Origin: Paragordius varius
Lineage: Eukaryota > Nematomorpha
Assembly (NCBI GenBank): GCA_964247055.1
Contig: OZ176051.1
Location: 10,106,001 to 10,170,000 of the forward strand
Direction of reading: 5' to 3'
Length of the DNA stretch: 64,000 nucleotides
The position numbers and the translations under genes were made by a program. This document shows, piece by piece, positions 53,001-64,000 of this stretch. The number at the start of each line of letters is the position of its first letter. Position 1 is the first letter of the stretch. The notes under the pieces are model-generated. The model had not been told where the DNA came from. It saw only the letters and a program-made list of their open reading frames with translations, and did no database searches.

Positions 53001-56000
53001 AAATACGGACCACAAAGCCATTTGTGTTGGACACCCCTGTAGTTGACGTATTTTAACATAAATTATAATAATTATAAATTGTTTTCTAGAATAAATCAAG
53101 GTTTGAAAATGTATGGCTGTTTTTTGAAAATATTAGTCTTTATTTTTTACATTTGTATTTATTTATATATACAAATATATATAATTCAGTTGATGTATGT
53201 ATTGTTGCCCAACGAAAATATAACTCATGTGTGTGGCTTTAATACATCATCTGGACTACAAAGACAGAATGAACATATTAGAATCAATTATCTTTGCTTA
53301 GATCTCCAAAAGTATTTCAACATACCCAATGTAAAAAAGGTATTTTTAATAAATCGATTACAATAAAAATTAAAATAAATTGGTTAGAAATACGAATATT
53401 TAGAATTTTCCAACTATTATAAACACAAGTTTAATTTTTGACTTAAAACCGCATATACAATATGAATTTTTATAAATTACCATTGATTTTTATTCAAAAA
53501 ATCTGTTTGTATTTTAGTACTTTAAAGATATTGAAGATAAAATAGTCATCCTTAGATATTTTCTCTTTCACTATTATCTTTTATGTGCAAAATTTTGGCC
53601 ATTTTGATTAAATCAAAATTTTATAACTAAATAAAAACAGCTGACTTCTTAAAATCAGTTTAATGTATTTTCCGTATATCCACCGGTACCCTCAATTTTT
53701 TTCGGATTCGAAAGCTGATAATGTTCTAAAAATGGGAAAATTAGAAAAACAACCTTTTGAACCTATTTGCACACTATATATATACCAAAAGAACGTAATA
53801 TGTAAAAGGAATTTTCATCCACTATTAAACATTGTACAACGCGTAAAAAGTTTTAATCGTCGAAATTTTATAGTCAGAAGTTTATGTCAAGTCACATGTA
53901 TATTATATTAGATAATATTTTGAATAATGACATTCGTTTTAAAATGAGTGTAGCTATTATGGTAGACCAATTTTAGAGATATTATATACAGCAAGTTTAG
54001 ATGGTACCATTCTTTAAATCATAAACAGTCTAACCTTAATTGGGACTCTAACCCAGAATAAAACTTCAACTCAACTTTGGCCACAAGATTCCAAAGATGA
54101 ACTATCCCAAATTATCAGCGGCTCCAATGCCTACCAATTTGTCATCGTCCCATGGCGAATTGTCTCGTCAAATTCGGGTTGAATTTACTGTGGTCGATTT
54201 GGGGTGGCTGACATGCATAGATATAGAACAATCCTAAATAATAACCATAGTAATTTAGGTGCTCACCCAAACAATCTAAATGAATACAAAAGTTTTATAT
54301 TGGTGGCAAATATGCTTTTTTTAACAAATATTTACTACAAGCTGTATTTTTTTCATCTTTGCATCATAGGAAGATGATATCCACCTTTAAAAAGTCCACT
54401 TTCTTACGGATAATCTTTAAAATAAATATAAAAGCATTTCCACCATAAAATAGAAATTGTTTAAGTTTGCGATATGATTTCTCCTAAAGAAGTAGAGTTA
54501 ATTAATTAATATTATGAATGTTAAAATCGAATCACTCTAATATAGATCTAAAACTAGCTATATCATAGTCCTTCAGGTCTGGTTGGTGGAAGAATAATAA
54601 ATTTTTGATAGTAATATAATTTAAGTTTATAAAAATGATACTTTTGAACAGTGTTCATTTTTATATCATATAAACTTTTCATTTTGAGAAAAGCTTGTAA
54701 TCCACCAAAACTCATCATCAGTAACTTTGGATCAGATTTCAGCACACAACAAAACCACTATCATATTGGATCTTGAATATGTGATAAACTTTTTAAAAGT
54801 ATGCATATATACATATATATATATATATATATTTTATATATATATATATATATAAAACATAATTTTTTTAATAATTATAAAATTGCTTAGAATGGTAAAA
54901 TACCCATTCCCATTGATCTAAGTCTCAACCGAACGTCATCTCTGGTAAAAACATTAAAAATGATGATTAATGAAAATATCAAATTAAAAAACGATAGAGT
55001 AATCCATAAAAAAGTATTTCGTGTGCGTCGGAATTATAATCATTATCCCAAGTTAGATGATGGACGAGGTTTAAAATATAATTTATAGTCTAATTATTTT
55101 ATTTGTTAAAAAATTTATATCAAGTTTTCCAATTTAAGTTATTATTTAGTACCAATTTATTTAGTGAATCTCTCTAACTCGTAAAAAAATGTATTACATA
55201 CAGATTCGAAAACATTTTTTAAGATATTTTGGTGTTTTTATCAAGTAGTTTTATAAATATTTGATGTATATTATTAGCTGTGATATTACCATATAAAATG
55301 TGTGGATATTATAATTCCTCCTATGAAGTTTACGATTTGGCATACACAAGACCTTATCAGCCGGTAATTGTAATAAAGTAAGTGATATTTTTTAATCTAT
55401 TTTAAAGCGAGTTAGATGTCTGATGATTCGAATATTTGATTTGCATTAGGAATTTACTAATAAAGTATGATACTTATTTGGAGGCTCAATTCGAAGGTTA
55501 CTATACACCCCCGGATAATGTTACTGGCAAAGATTCAAATAAAACATCCATAAAACCATTTTTAGATTCTGACATCCACAATATAAAACAATTAATTAAT
55601 ATCTCAAAACTCACCAATCACACCGTAAATCAATCAAAATTCAATGTTTTCTCAAATATGGTAAAAATTTACCATATATCTAATCATTTCAAAACAAGTT
55701 TTCATTGTTATTAATTTTCTTACGATTCCACCTAACTGTTCGCTAAAAATCGGTCTCGTGTCAAGCATTTCCAAATAATTATTCTAAAAGAGAATGATTC
55801 GGCCCGGCATAAATATTTTCTCCGTTATTTTTTTCAATAGCCACATTTATTACGTGAAAGAATAGTATAGATTTAAAAAAATCGATTAAATGTAATTTTT
55901 CCCTAAAAAATCTAAAAAGAAATTAAACAGAAAGATTTTACTGTATAAGTTTAACATATTACACAATTAAAAAATTTAAATTATTAGGAAGCGCGGTTAT

Positions 56001-57030
56001 ATTTTAAGAAAACGATCTGACCGTTTTTGGAAAATATTTTGGTTTAAAACGTTCAGGAAATAACTACGATTATGTTTCCATTCTTTAAAAAAACGGGTCG
56101 GAAACACATAAATACTAAAAAATAAAAAAGTCCTTTTTGTTTTTGAAAAATACATGATTAAAAATTACATATAATCATTTAAAACTGAGCCAGTATGGGT
56201 ATATCAGTGTTAACGGGATAAAAGATAGTTCAACAATTATTCATTAATAAACTCAACTGTATTTCACTCATTACGACAAAATTATTCAACATGATTTTGT
56301 ATAGTTGTCCCATCTTTTAATGTTTACGCAAATCTAAGTATAAACAACGCTTTTGTAGTACATTTTTTACAGAGATTTTTAAACCGCCATAAATTAAGCT
56401 AAAACATAACCTTTTTCTTAGTGTAAAGATTAAAGGCCTTTAGATATAAAATTCAAACTTTTACCAGTTTGCTAATAGCCCAAAATATTTAATTTATATT
56501 TTATTTTAGCATAACTACTAATATGAAATTTATTTTAGATTTATCAAAAAATATATTTTTATTTAATAGTCTCATCTATTACTAAACTTTGGGGAACCAA
56601 ATGCAAGCTGCAAAATTACTCTGCTAAATTTAACAAATGGTATAGATGTGATTGATGAAATATCCGCCCAGGTACTAAGATCCACTTGTATAAAGCAAAA
56701 ATATAATCATGGCTCAAAGATTTTTTATTGGCGCAAAATAAGACAAACTATCAAAATTATAAGCCAAATAAAAAACTTTTTTGAGCTGATAAAATAATTT
56801 TTTATAATAAATTCCTTACTTTTTTATATGTTTAGTCAATGGTAATAACATTAGTTCAATTAGAAGGTATACAAATAACTTCGAGAAATAATGAAAGTTT
56901 GTTTGAGCCAAAGTTTTATAATGGAACTCTTTTGACTGAAATCGAATGCACGAACGTTACCCTAAAAAGCGTGCCAACTACATCAGTTGGACCAGATATA
57001 CTAGTTTCCAAATATTTAACTTCATGTTAA
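50035..57030 (+). CDS. Secreted sequon-rich glycoprotein, family unknown
   Basis: Exon 1 (50035-50089) encodes a signal peptide, MNSRNMIIKIIFLCFWTT, and is followed by a 26-nt intron. Further exons join in frame: 50116-50200, 52422-52563, 53190-53339, then 54029-54177, 54689-54798, 54891-55068, 55278-55377, 55450-55660, 56570-56671 and 56836-57030 with TAA; AATAAA lies at 57079-57084. The link between 53339 and 54029 is not solved; a small exon ending at 54003 before a 25-nt intron is likely, and more may lie around 53520-53900. Over 480 residues are visible. At least 14 N-glycosylation sequons occur (NIT, NTS, NKT, NSS, NVT, NIS, NHT, NQS, NAS, NLT, NES, NGT and others), cysteines are few, and no membrane segment follows the signal peptide, so the product is probably secreted or lysosomal. 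I do not recognise the family. Confidence 0.7.
50285..50602. mobile_element. MITE with CAAATTCACCC end repeats, intact copy
   Basis: The left end ATTTACAGTTCAAATTCACC with a second CAATTCAAATTCACCC copy is mirrored at the right end by GGGTGAATTT..TTTGAATTGTAAAT. Its core aligns in reverse with 13240-13400. It lies in an intron of the glycoprotein gene. Confidence 0.65.
50871..51058. mobile_element. hAT MITE with perfect 8-bp duplication
   Basis: It runs CAGGGGTCTCCAAC to GTTAGAGACCCCTG, 188 bp, with atttaaag on both sides (50863-50870 and 51059-51066). It lies in an intron of the glycoprotein gene and inside or beside satellite-derived sequence. Confidence 0.85.
51066..51740. repeat. Diverged satellite units in inverse orientation
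   Basis: On the minus strand this stretch carries the landmarks of the 14030-15860 array: AATGCGCCACCAT near 51220-51240, TTTTTTAAATTAGCCGC near 51115, and GGGTAGGAGGCTA near 51545. About two to three decayed units are recognisable. Confidence 0.55.
52594..53158. mobile_element. Tc1/mariner-like MITE, copy 4, split by a hAT MITE
   Basis: ATTGAAATATACGGACAAAA at the left and the complementary GTCTTTATTTTTTACATTTG near 53135-53155 match the ends of the family at 27138-27412. The hAT MITE at 52764-53039 is inserted within it. It lies in an intron of the glycoprotein gene. Confidence 0.55.
52764..53039. mobile_element. hAT MITE
   Basis: It runs CAGGTGTGTCCAACACG to GTGTTGGACACCCCTG, 276 bp. The 8-bp flanks tagtttac (52756-52763) and tagttgac (53040-53047) match at 7 of 8 positions. 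It is inserted into an older Tc1/mariner-like MITE. Confidence 0.8.
54804..54854. repeat. (TA)n microsatellite in an intron of the glycoprotein gene
   Basis: Two TA runs separated by a short TTTT interruption fill most of the 92-nt intron between the exons ending at 54798 and starting at 54891. Confidence 0.8.
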
Positions 57031-57084
57031 AACTTATTTTTATTAGATTTATTAGAAAATTAGATTTATAAATATTTTAATAAA

Positions 57085-59946
57085 TTCGTAGTTATTGGGT
57101 TTTGTAGAATTATATACCAGTAAGTATGTATCGTAATTTTTTTATAAGTTTTTTAAGTATCAGCTTTTGTCTATCATTCATTAAAAATATATGACTAAGT
57201 GTAGAATGTCTTAGATAATTTAAGATTTCGAACTGAACATAAAATACAATTAATTTTATTTTAGGAATATTACCTTTTAAGGTATATCCCAGAGCGATTT
57301 GAAATTTGAATATCATTAAAACAATATAAAGCCGAATTTAAAATTATACTTTCTTTAGTCATTTGAACGCATCATTCATTTAAATTTTTTTAAAAGTGTA
57401 AAAAAAATCCTTAGCTCAAACTGTTTTGCTTTCATTTTTTTATATTCCTACTGCAACAGGCACATAAATGTATATATTAACTTTAGCTGTCATATATTTT
57501 GCCAGAAAAAAACAAGAATATTGATTTTAATATCAGCTTTTCGTTTCGATCGTGTTTTGGAGCTGTCCCATAGATCCCAAAACACAAAACTGAAAAACTT
57601 TTATATTTAATACATAACAATGTTGATAATTAAATTTATAACTGGAATAAATTTTGAAAATGTGGTTTTACATTGAGCCCTGGGATATAAAACTTCCCTA
57701 AGTAAACTAGTACAAAAAATTGAAAAGGTTATAGAGTGTTAACACTTCATTCCATTTTATTTTACGAGATGACATTTTGGGAACTTTTCTACCACAGAGT
57801 TTAAACTAGTAATAACTACCTGATAATAATTTAATATTAATCACCTGTATTGTATAAAAACATTTTAGATTTTTGAACTTCTTGTGTTAAATAGTTGGAT
57901 ATCTCTTAACCTGAAATGAACATATGATATTAACATCAATAAATTTTAACTATTTGCTTATTTAAAATTAATTACTTACATATTTTAACCATACACATAT
58001 ATTACTCTAGCATTAGTTCTAGATAAAAAATGGCGGCGAAAGAGTTTAAGATCAGGATTTTTCCAATTTTAAATTTTTTAAAGAAATTATTTGTATCATG
58101 CGCCTAAAAGACTAGGTATATATTAAATATAACTTAATCCAAAAATATTTATTACGTTGGTATAAAACTACCCTATGGTCATGAAGTATCAACGCTTACC
58201 TTTAGCTGTTATGAACATTTAAAAAATAATAATATTCATTAGTTTAATTTTAAACATCTGTGTAGTCTTTGTTATCTGGCTTATTTACACAAGCCATAGA
58301 TTAATGTAACACCAATATTGGTTTAATTATATGAGATATTCCTATTAGTGTGAATTTAGTATCAATCTGAAAAATCAATAATTATATTAGCTTTACCACG
58401 CATTTTTCGAAAAATTTAAATTAAAATAAGGTGAAATTTGGCAGCTACGTAATTTTTTTATTAAATATTAAAATAGTAATTAATTAGAGCGAATTGGAAA
58501 GCTATCTTTAAAGATAAATTGGCATTCTTAGTTTAACGTTGACCAGTATTTAATGTCATATTGAGATTTAGAATTAAACCGCTACAATAGATACATTAAT
58601 CAAACCAATCAAAATAGCTTAATATGCTGCTAAGACCATGGCTGAGTACCAAACGATTTTATAAGGAAATGTTTGGTTTCATTTAAGTTTATCGCAAAAA
58701 TTTGGTTCTAGATATTTTTGAAACAATCCAAAATTCATTCGAAATCACAATTATTTTCATATCTCGTAAACAGATGTGAATTTTAAAATAAACAATAACT
58801 TTGGGTATTTACAGTAGGCATTTTAATGGTTGCTTATTATCAAGGGCAATTCGCTGCAACACTGGGATTATGGAAAAAAGATAGGAAATAATTATTTATT
58901 CAAAATTTTGTTGTTTAAGCAACCATTAAAATGCAATATTTTTTTGCTGAAAATGGAGCGCTTTATGTCTACGACAGACTTTAATAATTTTATTAAATCA
59001 TTTCCACAAATTATGCACCAGAAATAAAAAAAAATTTGATAAAAATATATTTTTATTCTTTAAACTCAATGAAATCATAAAAACATTAATATTTAAGAGC
59101 AAAATGTTTAATAAATAAAATTATTGGAATCATTTAAAAATAGACATGTAAATTTAAAATAGCTTTCTTGAATATCTTTACACTTTTAACACTCCGTTAT
59201 CTATTGGGTAATTTAAATATCTAAAAACTATTAAAAGTGACAAATTAAAATATATGCTTTCCTTAGCCTTTTAGCACATTTTACATAGAAATTTTCACAA
59301 AAAATGAAGTCCCTCAAACTTTTTCGCCGTCATTCTTTTTAAAATTTGTTATGAATCATCCATTATGGTTGGGACATGTTTATAAATAACATTAATTTTT
59401 TTCAGGCTTTTGCCAGAAAATTGATTATTAATTTTAATATCAGCTGTTCGTTTGTGTTTGGAAGTATGGCAATCAATTTTACATTGAAAGTCACAAACTT
59501 AAAGTCTAAGCCAATGTTAGATAATTATTAACCAAAATACTTTGATTACTCTTGTTTTTTAAACCTATATTCCGACATATAAATGCCTAAGGATGTGGCT
59601 CTTAACTTCGTGATAATTATATATCACAAAATGGAGAAAAATTTTCAAAAGACGCAAATAGAAACAGTATTGAGCGCGTTAAGATATTATAAAATCATAA
59701 TACTATCTAATAATGCGGATCATTTTAATTACCTCTAATTTTTTAAAGCTCGTTCGATAATTTTGGGGATTGTAAAAAAACAAAAACTTAATATATATTT
59801 ATTTAATGATGTGTCGTTGCAAAAAATCAATCCAATATTTATGTCAATAAAATAAGGTAATTGAAACAATTAAAAATATTTAAAACACCTTAATTTGTTA
59901 AAAATATTTCAACTGCGTTTATGTTTTTGCCAATAACACATGGGCT
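57085..59946. other. Intergenic stretch before mind bomb, repeat debris only
   Basis: No exon is supported. Segments near 57478-57560 and 59405-59470 resemble each other (TTTTGCCAGAAAA followed by ATATCAGC and TTCGTTT), so they are copies of a decayed dispersed repeat. A MITE lies at 58812-58937. Confidence 0.4.
58812..58937. mobile_element. CAGTATGCA-type MITE, diverged copy
   Basis: CAGTAGGCATTTTAATGGTT at the left end and AAGCAACCATTAAAATGCAA at the right end are inverted repeats matching 44288-44449. Confidence 0.55.
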
Positions 59947-62900
59947 ATGCATGGCCCTATAGCTGATTCTTCAAATTCACTAAACGTTTTTATTGGGAGC
60001 AGAGTGGTCAGAGGGCCGAATTGGAACTGGGGAAAACAAGATGGTGGTGAAGGGTTTGTTGGAACGATTAGACAATTTGAATCATGTTCCGAAGTTTTGG
60101 TGATATGGGATCATGGCACTGCAGCCAACTATCGATGCCTTCATCAATACGATTTACGAATATTGGATAGCGGTCCCGCAGGTATATTAATTTTTAAAAA
60201 TAAGGCATATGTCATGAGAAAATTAGTTGCACATCATGTCATTCCCAGCCCATATACGGAACACGATGGAAGTGCGCTGAATGTAATAATTACGATTTAT
60301 GCTCTTTATGTTATCATAACGATAAACATAATTGTCGACATCGCTTTTTCCGAATAGTTCAACCAAAAAGCGAAAAGTAATTGTTTTACTTTGTTTTATT
60401 ACAATGATACTTTTATATAATAATAATAATATCACGTTTTTAATATCATATTTTAATTGTTTAATGTTGGATATTAGGTGTTTTAGTTAACTTTGTTTTA
60501 ATATAGGAAAAAAAAATTATTTATGAAAACGTTTGATTTACTATTTAAATCTCAAAACGATTCAATATTACCCCTAAAAATTTTAAATTCACATTAAAAT
60601 AAATGTATTTTTGAGTATATTACCTATGTTTTATATTCTTGATCAATGAAATTAATTAACATAATACAGAAAAAATAAATCATACCATAAATAAATATTT
60701 TACAATAATGATAAATAATATCAACCTAAAATCATATATTTTGGGGTAAATTTAAAAATAACAGTTGTAAAATCGGTATTATGATGATAATCGAAAATTA
60801 AATAGAAATTAATTGAAAGATAAATTATAAACAGAAATCATAAACTATATGTGAAACCCTTTCGTCAATAGTAATCATAGACTAGTTTCGTGCTTGTTAG
60901 CACTCGTCAGTACGACACAACTATTTGACTTGGGGTTCACTCATATCGATTTCGTATATTTCAGTTTATTTTCGAATTTTAAGTTTAATTTTCATAAATG
61001 TCATTTAAATTTAATTTAAATTCGTATAACCGACTGCATTTATACCAAAATTGCAAAGTTGGATATATATACGAAATCGATATGTGTGAACCCCAAGTCA
61101 AATAGTTGTGTCGTACTGATGAGTGCTAACAAGCACGAAACTAGTCTGCGATTACTATTGACGAACGGGTTTCACATATTGTTTATAATTTCTGTTTCTA
61201 AATTTATCTTTCAATTAATTTCTATATTTTCGATTATCATTATAATACGGATTTTACAACTGTTATGTAAATAAGTTTGAAAAGGGAATTGTTTGATGGT
61301 GAGTATATTTTAAGGGCAAATTTCGGATATAATAATTTGGGTGTAAATTGTATACTTTAATGTACTTATCTGTTTTTTTCTGAAAAAAATATTTTTATGT
61401 CATAAACTTGCTTAAAACATTTATTTAGGTTATTTAAAGAACCCATTTTACAATGCGTCAAAAATGTTATATTCTATGTGCTTATATATTAAATTAAATG
61501 GCTATAGATGTTGTTTTAATTTTCTAGCTTTTGAGTTATTATTAGACAAAACATTCTTTCGTTAAAAAATATTTTATGCGTTTGAAAAGGGAATATCTTT
61601 CTTAAATGACTCTTAAGCTTCAAAAGCAAAAGAACCATGGTAATTCTGTTTTATTTTTTGCACTAAATTTAACTTATCAAATTAATTTTTTATGTGCCTA
61701 TTGTAGAGGATAAAATGTGTTCTTTCATTTTTTTCAAATGGATTTTGAACATACATGTCCTAATTAAAAGAATATTGATTATTTGTACCGTTAGTTTTTA
61801 AATGTTTGAGGCTCTAAAACAATGGTTTCCCAACATTTTTGTTCAAAGACCACCAAATTAAAAATGAAAATTCTTGCGCCGCCTATCCAAGATTAAATAT
61901 CTAAAATATATTATCATATTATAAAACCAATCAATGAGATCCTTATATCTGTATTTTTTATTATATTTTTCTCATATTGGTGACAAATAATGATATTTGC
62001 ACCTGAAATTCTTCGATTTCTATTTATTTTTTAATTAAATTAATCAAATTTTTCGCCCCCCCCCCTTAAATTTTTCTACGTCGCCCTTTTGAAAACCACT
62101 GCTCTAAAGACAGATTAAATGATAATTTGCGTGAAAAAATTGTGTTAACGCCATATAAGATAAAACAATATAAAAAATGCACAGCGCAGATGAATATCCG
62201 TATTTCGATTTATTCATTATAAGGCTTATAATCTATTTATAAAAATGAGAACTGTTTAATTAAAACCCACGTTTTTAATAATAATAGCAATTTTAAAGTT
62301 TTACTAAATTTTTCCATTGTAAAATTATCGTAGGGGTAGGTAAAAATTTACCTTGATAAAGTGTCAAATTCACTCATGTTTAAATATAAAATTATTAGGT
62401 GATCACTACATGCCACTTAGTTAAACTAATTCAGAATATTGGACTAAAAATTAAAAGTCTATAAACATATATTAAGCAATAGTTTTTATAATATTTTGTT
62501 TAAAGTATTATTTTGTAAAGATTAATCCTTATGAAAAAGATTGATTTAATATTAATTATGCTTACCACGCCCTGATAATTTTGATTATTATCAATAAACC
62601 CAGTTTAAATGTGCATGGCCTTTTATTAATATTTTTTATTGACCAAAAATATATCTTTACTATTTACAACTCAAATATATCAGTATGCTGGTTTATGTCC
62701 ATTTAAATGACCTTTATATTAAAAAATCCTTAATCTATATGTTTGGATTTTATTTAAATACCGAAGGCTCTACTATGTCCATGGCTATCCTTGCAACGAT
62801 TTTATTGCCGATGATATTGAATATAAATAGAATCTGCCTTTTAGTATATTTTTTAAATGAAAATAGCAGAAATTATAACTTGAAATGATTTAGTATTTTA

Positions 62901-63638
62901 CCACTTTTTTCTCTGGTTGTTCGAATTTACGAAATAGCTCCGGTTTCCTAGTTTTTTCGCAAAATAATTTTGAAAGTTCATTGTATTGGGGTCAATGGTT
63001 TTTTTAAACTAAATTAATTTATAATTAAAAAATAGTCAAAAATTATGAATCTTTTGACTTGGCAATATTACGACTGTGTGATACCATTTTCTATAAAGTC
63101 CAATAAAACACAATTTTATAAATTAAAGTAAGGCTAAAATATATTTAAACGATTCCGACAATAGATAGATATCGTCATACTGCTCTAGAAAATTAACGTG
63201 TTATATTTATATTTTTATATTATATGTTTAAACTATTTGACAAATATGTTATATAATATTTGTCATCAAATTCACCTTGTTATTTTCAAATTTATCTTTG
63301 TTAATCATTTTTATTTGAGATTCCCCTTTTTTTAGCAAATTTTTGCTAGTATCATATTTATCCATAATTAAAAAAGAAACGAAATTCTCTGCACCCTTTT
63401 TATATTATTTATAAAGATAAAATAGTTCTTTATGACTGACTCATAGTTAGCCGTGTCTATATTTTTCCTTTTTTTTACAATATCATAGGATATTGATGGA
63501 ACCACGTAAGAAATCGAAAAAAGCCAAAATAATAGCTAAAGGACTCTTCTCTGGTGCCAAAGTTGTTCGAGGTGTGGATTGGAAATGGGGCATTCAGGAT
63601 GGAACGCAAACACCTAAAACAACTACAACTGATGAATT
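59947..63638 (+). CDS. mib1: Mind bomb E3 ubiquitin ligase, 5' part
   Basis: Exon 1 (59947-60181) encodes a MIB/HERC2 domain: [20 protein letters not shown], then [21 protein letters not shown] and [12 protein letters not shown]. After a 23-nt intron (60182-60204), exon 2 (60205-60377) encodes a ZZ zinc finger with C-x2-C pairs (CTSC, CAEC, CSLC) and the H(C/N)xxH ending CRHRFFRI. Exon 3 (63489-63638) begins the second MIB/HERC2 domain: [20 protein letters not shown] and [13 protein letters not shown]. The order matches animal Mind bomb 1, which ubiquitinates Delta/Serrate ligands to drive Notch signalling. The rest (more MIB repeats, ankyrins, RING fingers) lies beyond the window. Exon 2 ends in phase 0 but exon 3 starts in phase 2, so a small exon in the 3.1-kb intron or another splice site is missing from this model. 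After WKWGIQDG the sequence ([12 protein letters not shown]) departs from the family before the donor. Confidence 0.88.
60864..60929 (-). ncRNA. Type I hammerhead ribozyme, core intact (mirror copy)
   Basis: Minus-strand copy of the motif at 61097-61162 with CTGACGA as first box (position 7 is free in hammerheads), the same stem II and GAAA box, ACTAGT stem III and GTC. Where the 3' strand of proximal stem I differs (TATGA instead of TGCGA), pairing with TCGTA is kept (G-U exchanged for A-U and C-G for U-G), which argues for selection on structure or recent activity. Confidence 0.85.
61097..61162 (+). ncRNA. Type I hammerhead ribozyme, core intact
   Basis: CTGATGA (61116-61122), stem II GTGCT/AGCAC closed by AACA, GAAA (61137-61140), stem III reduced to the self-complementary ACTAGT, and a GTC cleavage triplet ending at 61146. 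Stem I: proximal TCGTA (61111-61115) pairs with TGCGA (61147-61151), and distal GTCAAATAGT pairs with ACTATTGAC across an internal loop. All invariant core bases are present. With such a short stem III, known natural examples cleave best as dimers or on multimeric transcripts. Confidence 0.88.
61820..62101. mobile_element. hAT MITE in a mind bomb intron
   Basis: It runs CAATGGTTTCCCAAC to GAAAACCACTG, 282 bp. The 8-bp flanks ctctaaaa and ctctaaag match at 7 of 8 positions. A run of nine or more C lies near 62056. The rest of the intron, 62110-63488, shows nothing else recognisable. Confidence 0.75.
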
Positions 63639-64000
63639 GTATGTATTTATTAGTTCGATTGGAATTATTTAAATATTTTGCAATAATATTTGATTTTGTT
63701 TAAAACATGAATTATATCGATAACTACACATGTAATCTCTGTTGAATGTAATAAAATAAAAATATAAAATAGGCACAATACAGTGGACTCTTATACACTG
63801 ACTCTTTTCTCCCTTATAAAGTGTTTGTTAATAAATAGGACTTATACTATAATTTGATTATGGTGATTATTATGCACTTTTTTGATATTGGAATCTGGCA
63901 CTATTTCCTTAGTCATAATAGTTAAGTTGAAAACATTCTGTAGAGAATTATGTAGTTTAGTGATTAGAACCGTTTAATAATTCAAAGTGTTTGATGCCTA

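Larger units (their letters stand above)
60757..61267. mobile_element. Palindromic element P3 with a hammerhead ribozyme in each arm
   Basis: Arms of about 205 bp (60757-60960 and 61063-61267) form a long inverted repeat around a spacer of about 100 bp. The outer ends are AACAGTTGTAAAAT and its mirror ATTTTACAACTGTT. Each arm contains one complete hammerhead motif, in opposite orientations. No reading frame of note. It lies in the second intron of mind bomb. Arm sequence differs from P1/P2 but the architecture is the same. Confidence 0.85.

Noticed and set aside
53520-53911. Two candidate exons of the glycoprotein gene
   Set aside because: Frames are open (for example 53663-53911), but no donor gives a phase that joins both neighbours, so they were not put into the model.
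62685-62888. Plus-strand frame with hydrophobic residues in the mind bomb intron
   Set aside because: No homology and no codon signal; AT-rich DNA readily gives Ile/Leu/Tyr-rich frames that look membrane-like.

Overview
This is an AT-rich, intron-rich animal window. Several independent signs point to a flatworm, most likely a digenean trematode. First, genes have strings of 21-28 nt introns at their 5' ends and long introns further downstream. Second, there is a complete micro-exon gene (signal-peptide exon followed by phase-1 mini-exons whose lengths are multiples of 3), and the body of a second one. Third, several elements carry type I hammerhead-ribozyme motifs with a minimal stem III. The species cannot be read from the window; other minute-intron animals such as dicyemids remain possible.

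Layout. 1-8005: mobile-element debris. A fossil Ty3/gypsy pol region and a 3' LTR-like block lie between two long direct repeats. A CACTA-like element sits in the left repeat. Two palindromic elements with hammerhead motifs are inserted in, or abut, the fossil. 9246-10963: phase-1 micro-exon cluster A (start not found). 11325-26070: micro-exon gene B, signal peptide to stop and poly(A) signal, with introns full of nested MITEs and a ~290 bp satellite array. 28331-31046: decayed hAT transposon with a perfect 8-bp target duplication.

35666-37579 (-): ortholog of the zinc-finger transcription factor Glass. 38604-40358 (-): GT31 glycosyltransferase. 41826-47225 (-): complete 13-exon gene for the proteasome ATPase Rpt6/PSMC5. 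It diverges, across 112 bp, from a complete 7-exon 3-hydroxyacyl-CoA dehydratase gene (HACD/PHS1, 47338-49494, +). 50035-57030 (+): secreted, sequon-dense glycoprotein of unknown family. 59947 to the right edge (+): 5' part of mind bomb (Notch-pathway E3 ligase), with a 23-nt first intron and a 3.1-kb second intron.

The genes do not form a pathway; they are housekeeping (proteasome, very-long-chain fatty acid elongation), developmental (Glass, Mind bomb) and secretory (micro-exon genes, glycoprotein, GT31). The most unusual item is a ~510 bp inverted-repeat element in the mind bomb intron whose two arms each hold a hammerhead ribozyme with an intact core and base-paired, covarying stem I. Two related-architecture palindromes with degraded hammerhead cores lie near 5.2-6.7 kb. 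All gene models were spliced by eye from reading frame, splice sites and protein homology; exon lengths were checked for frame consistency.
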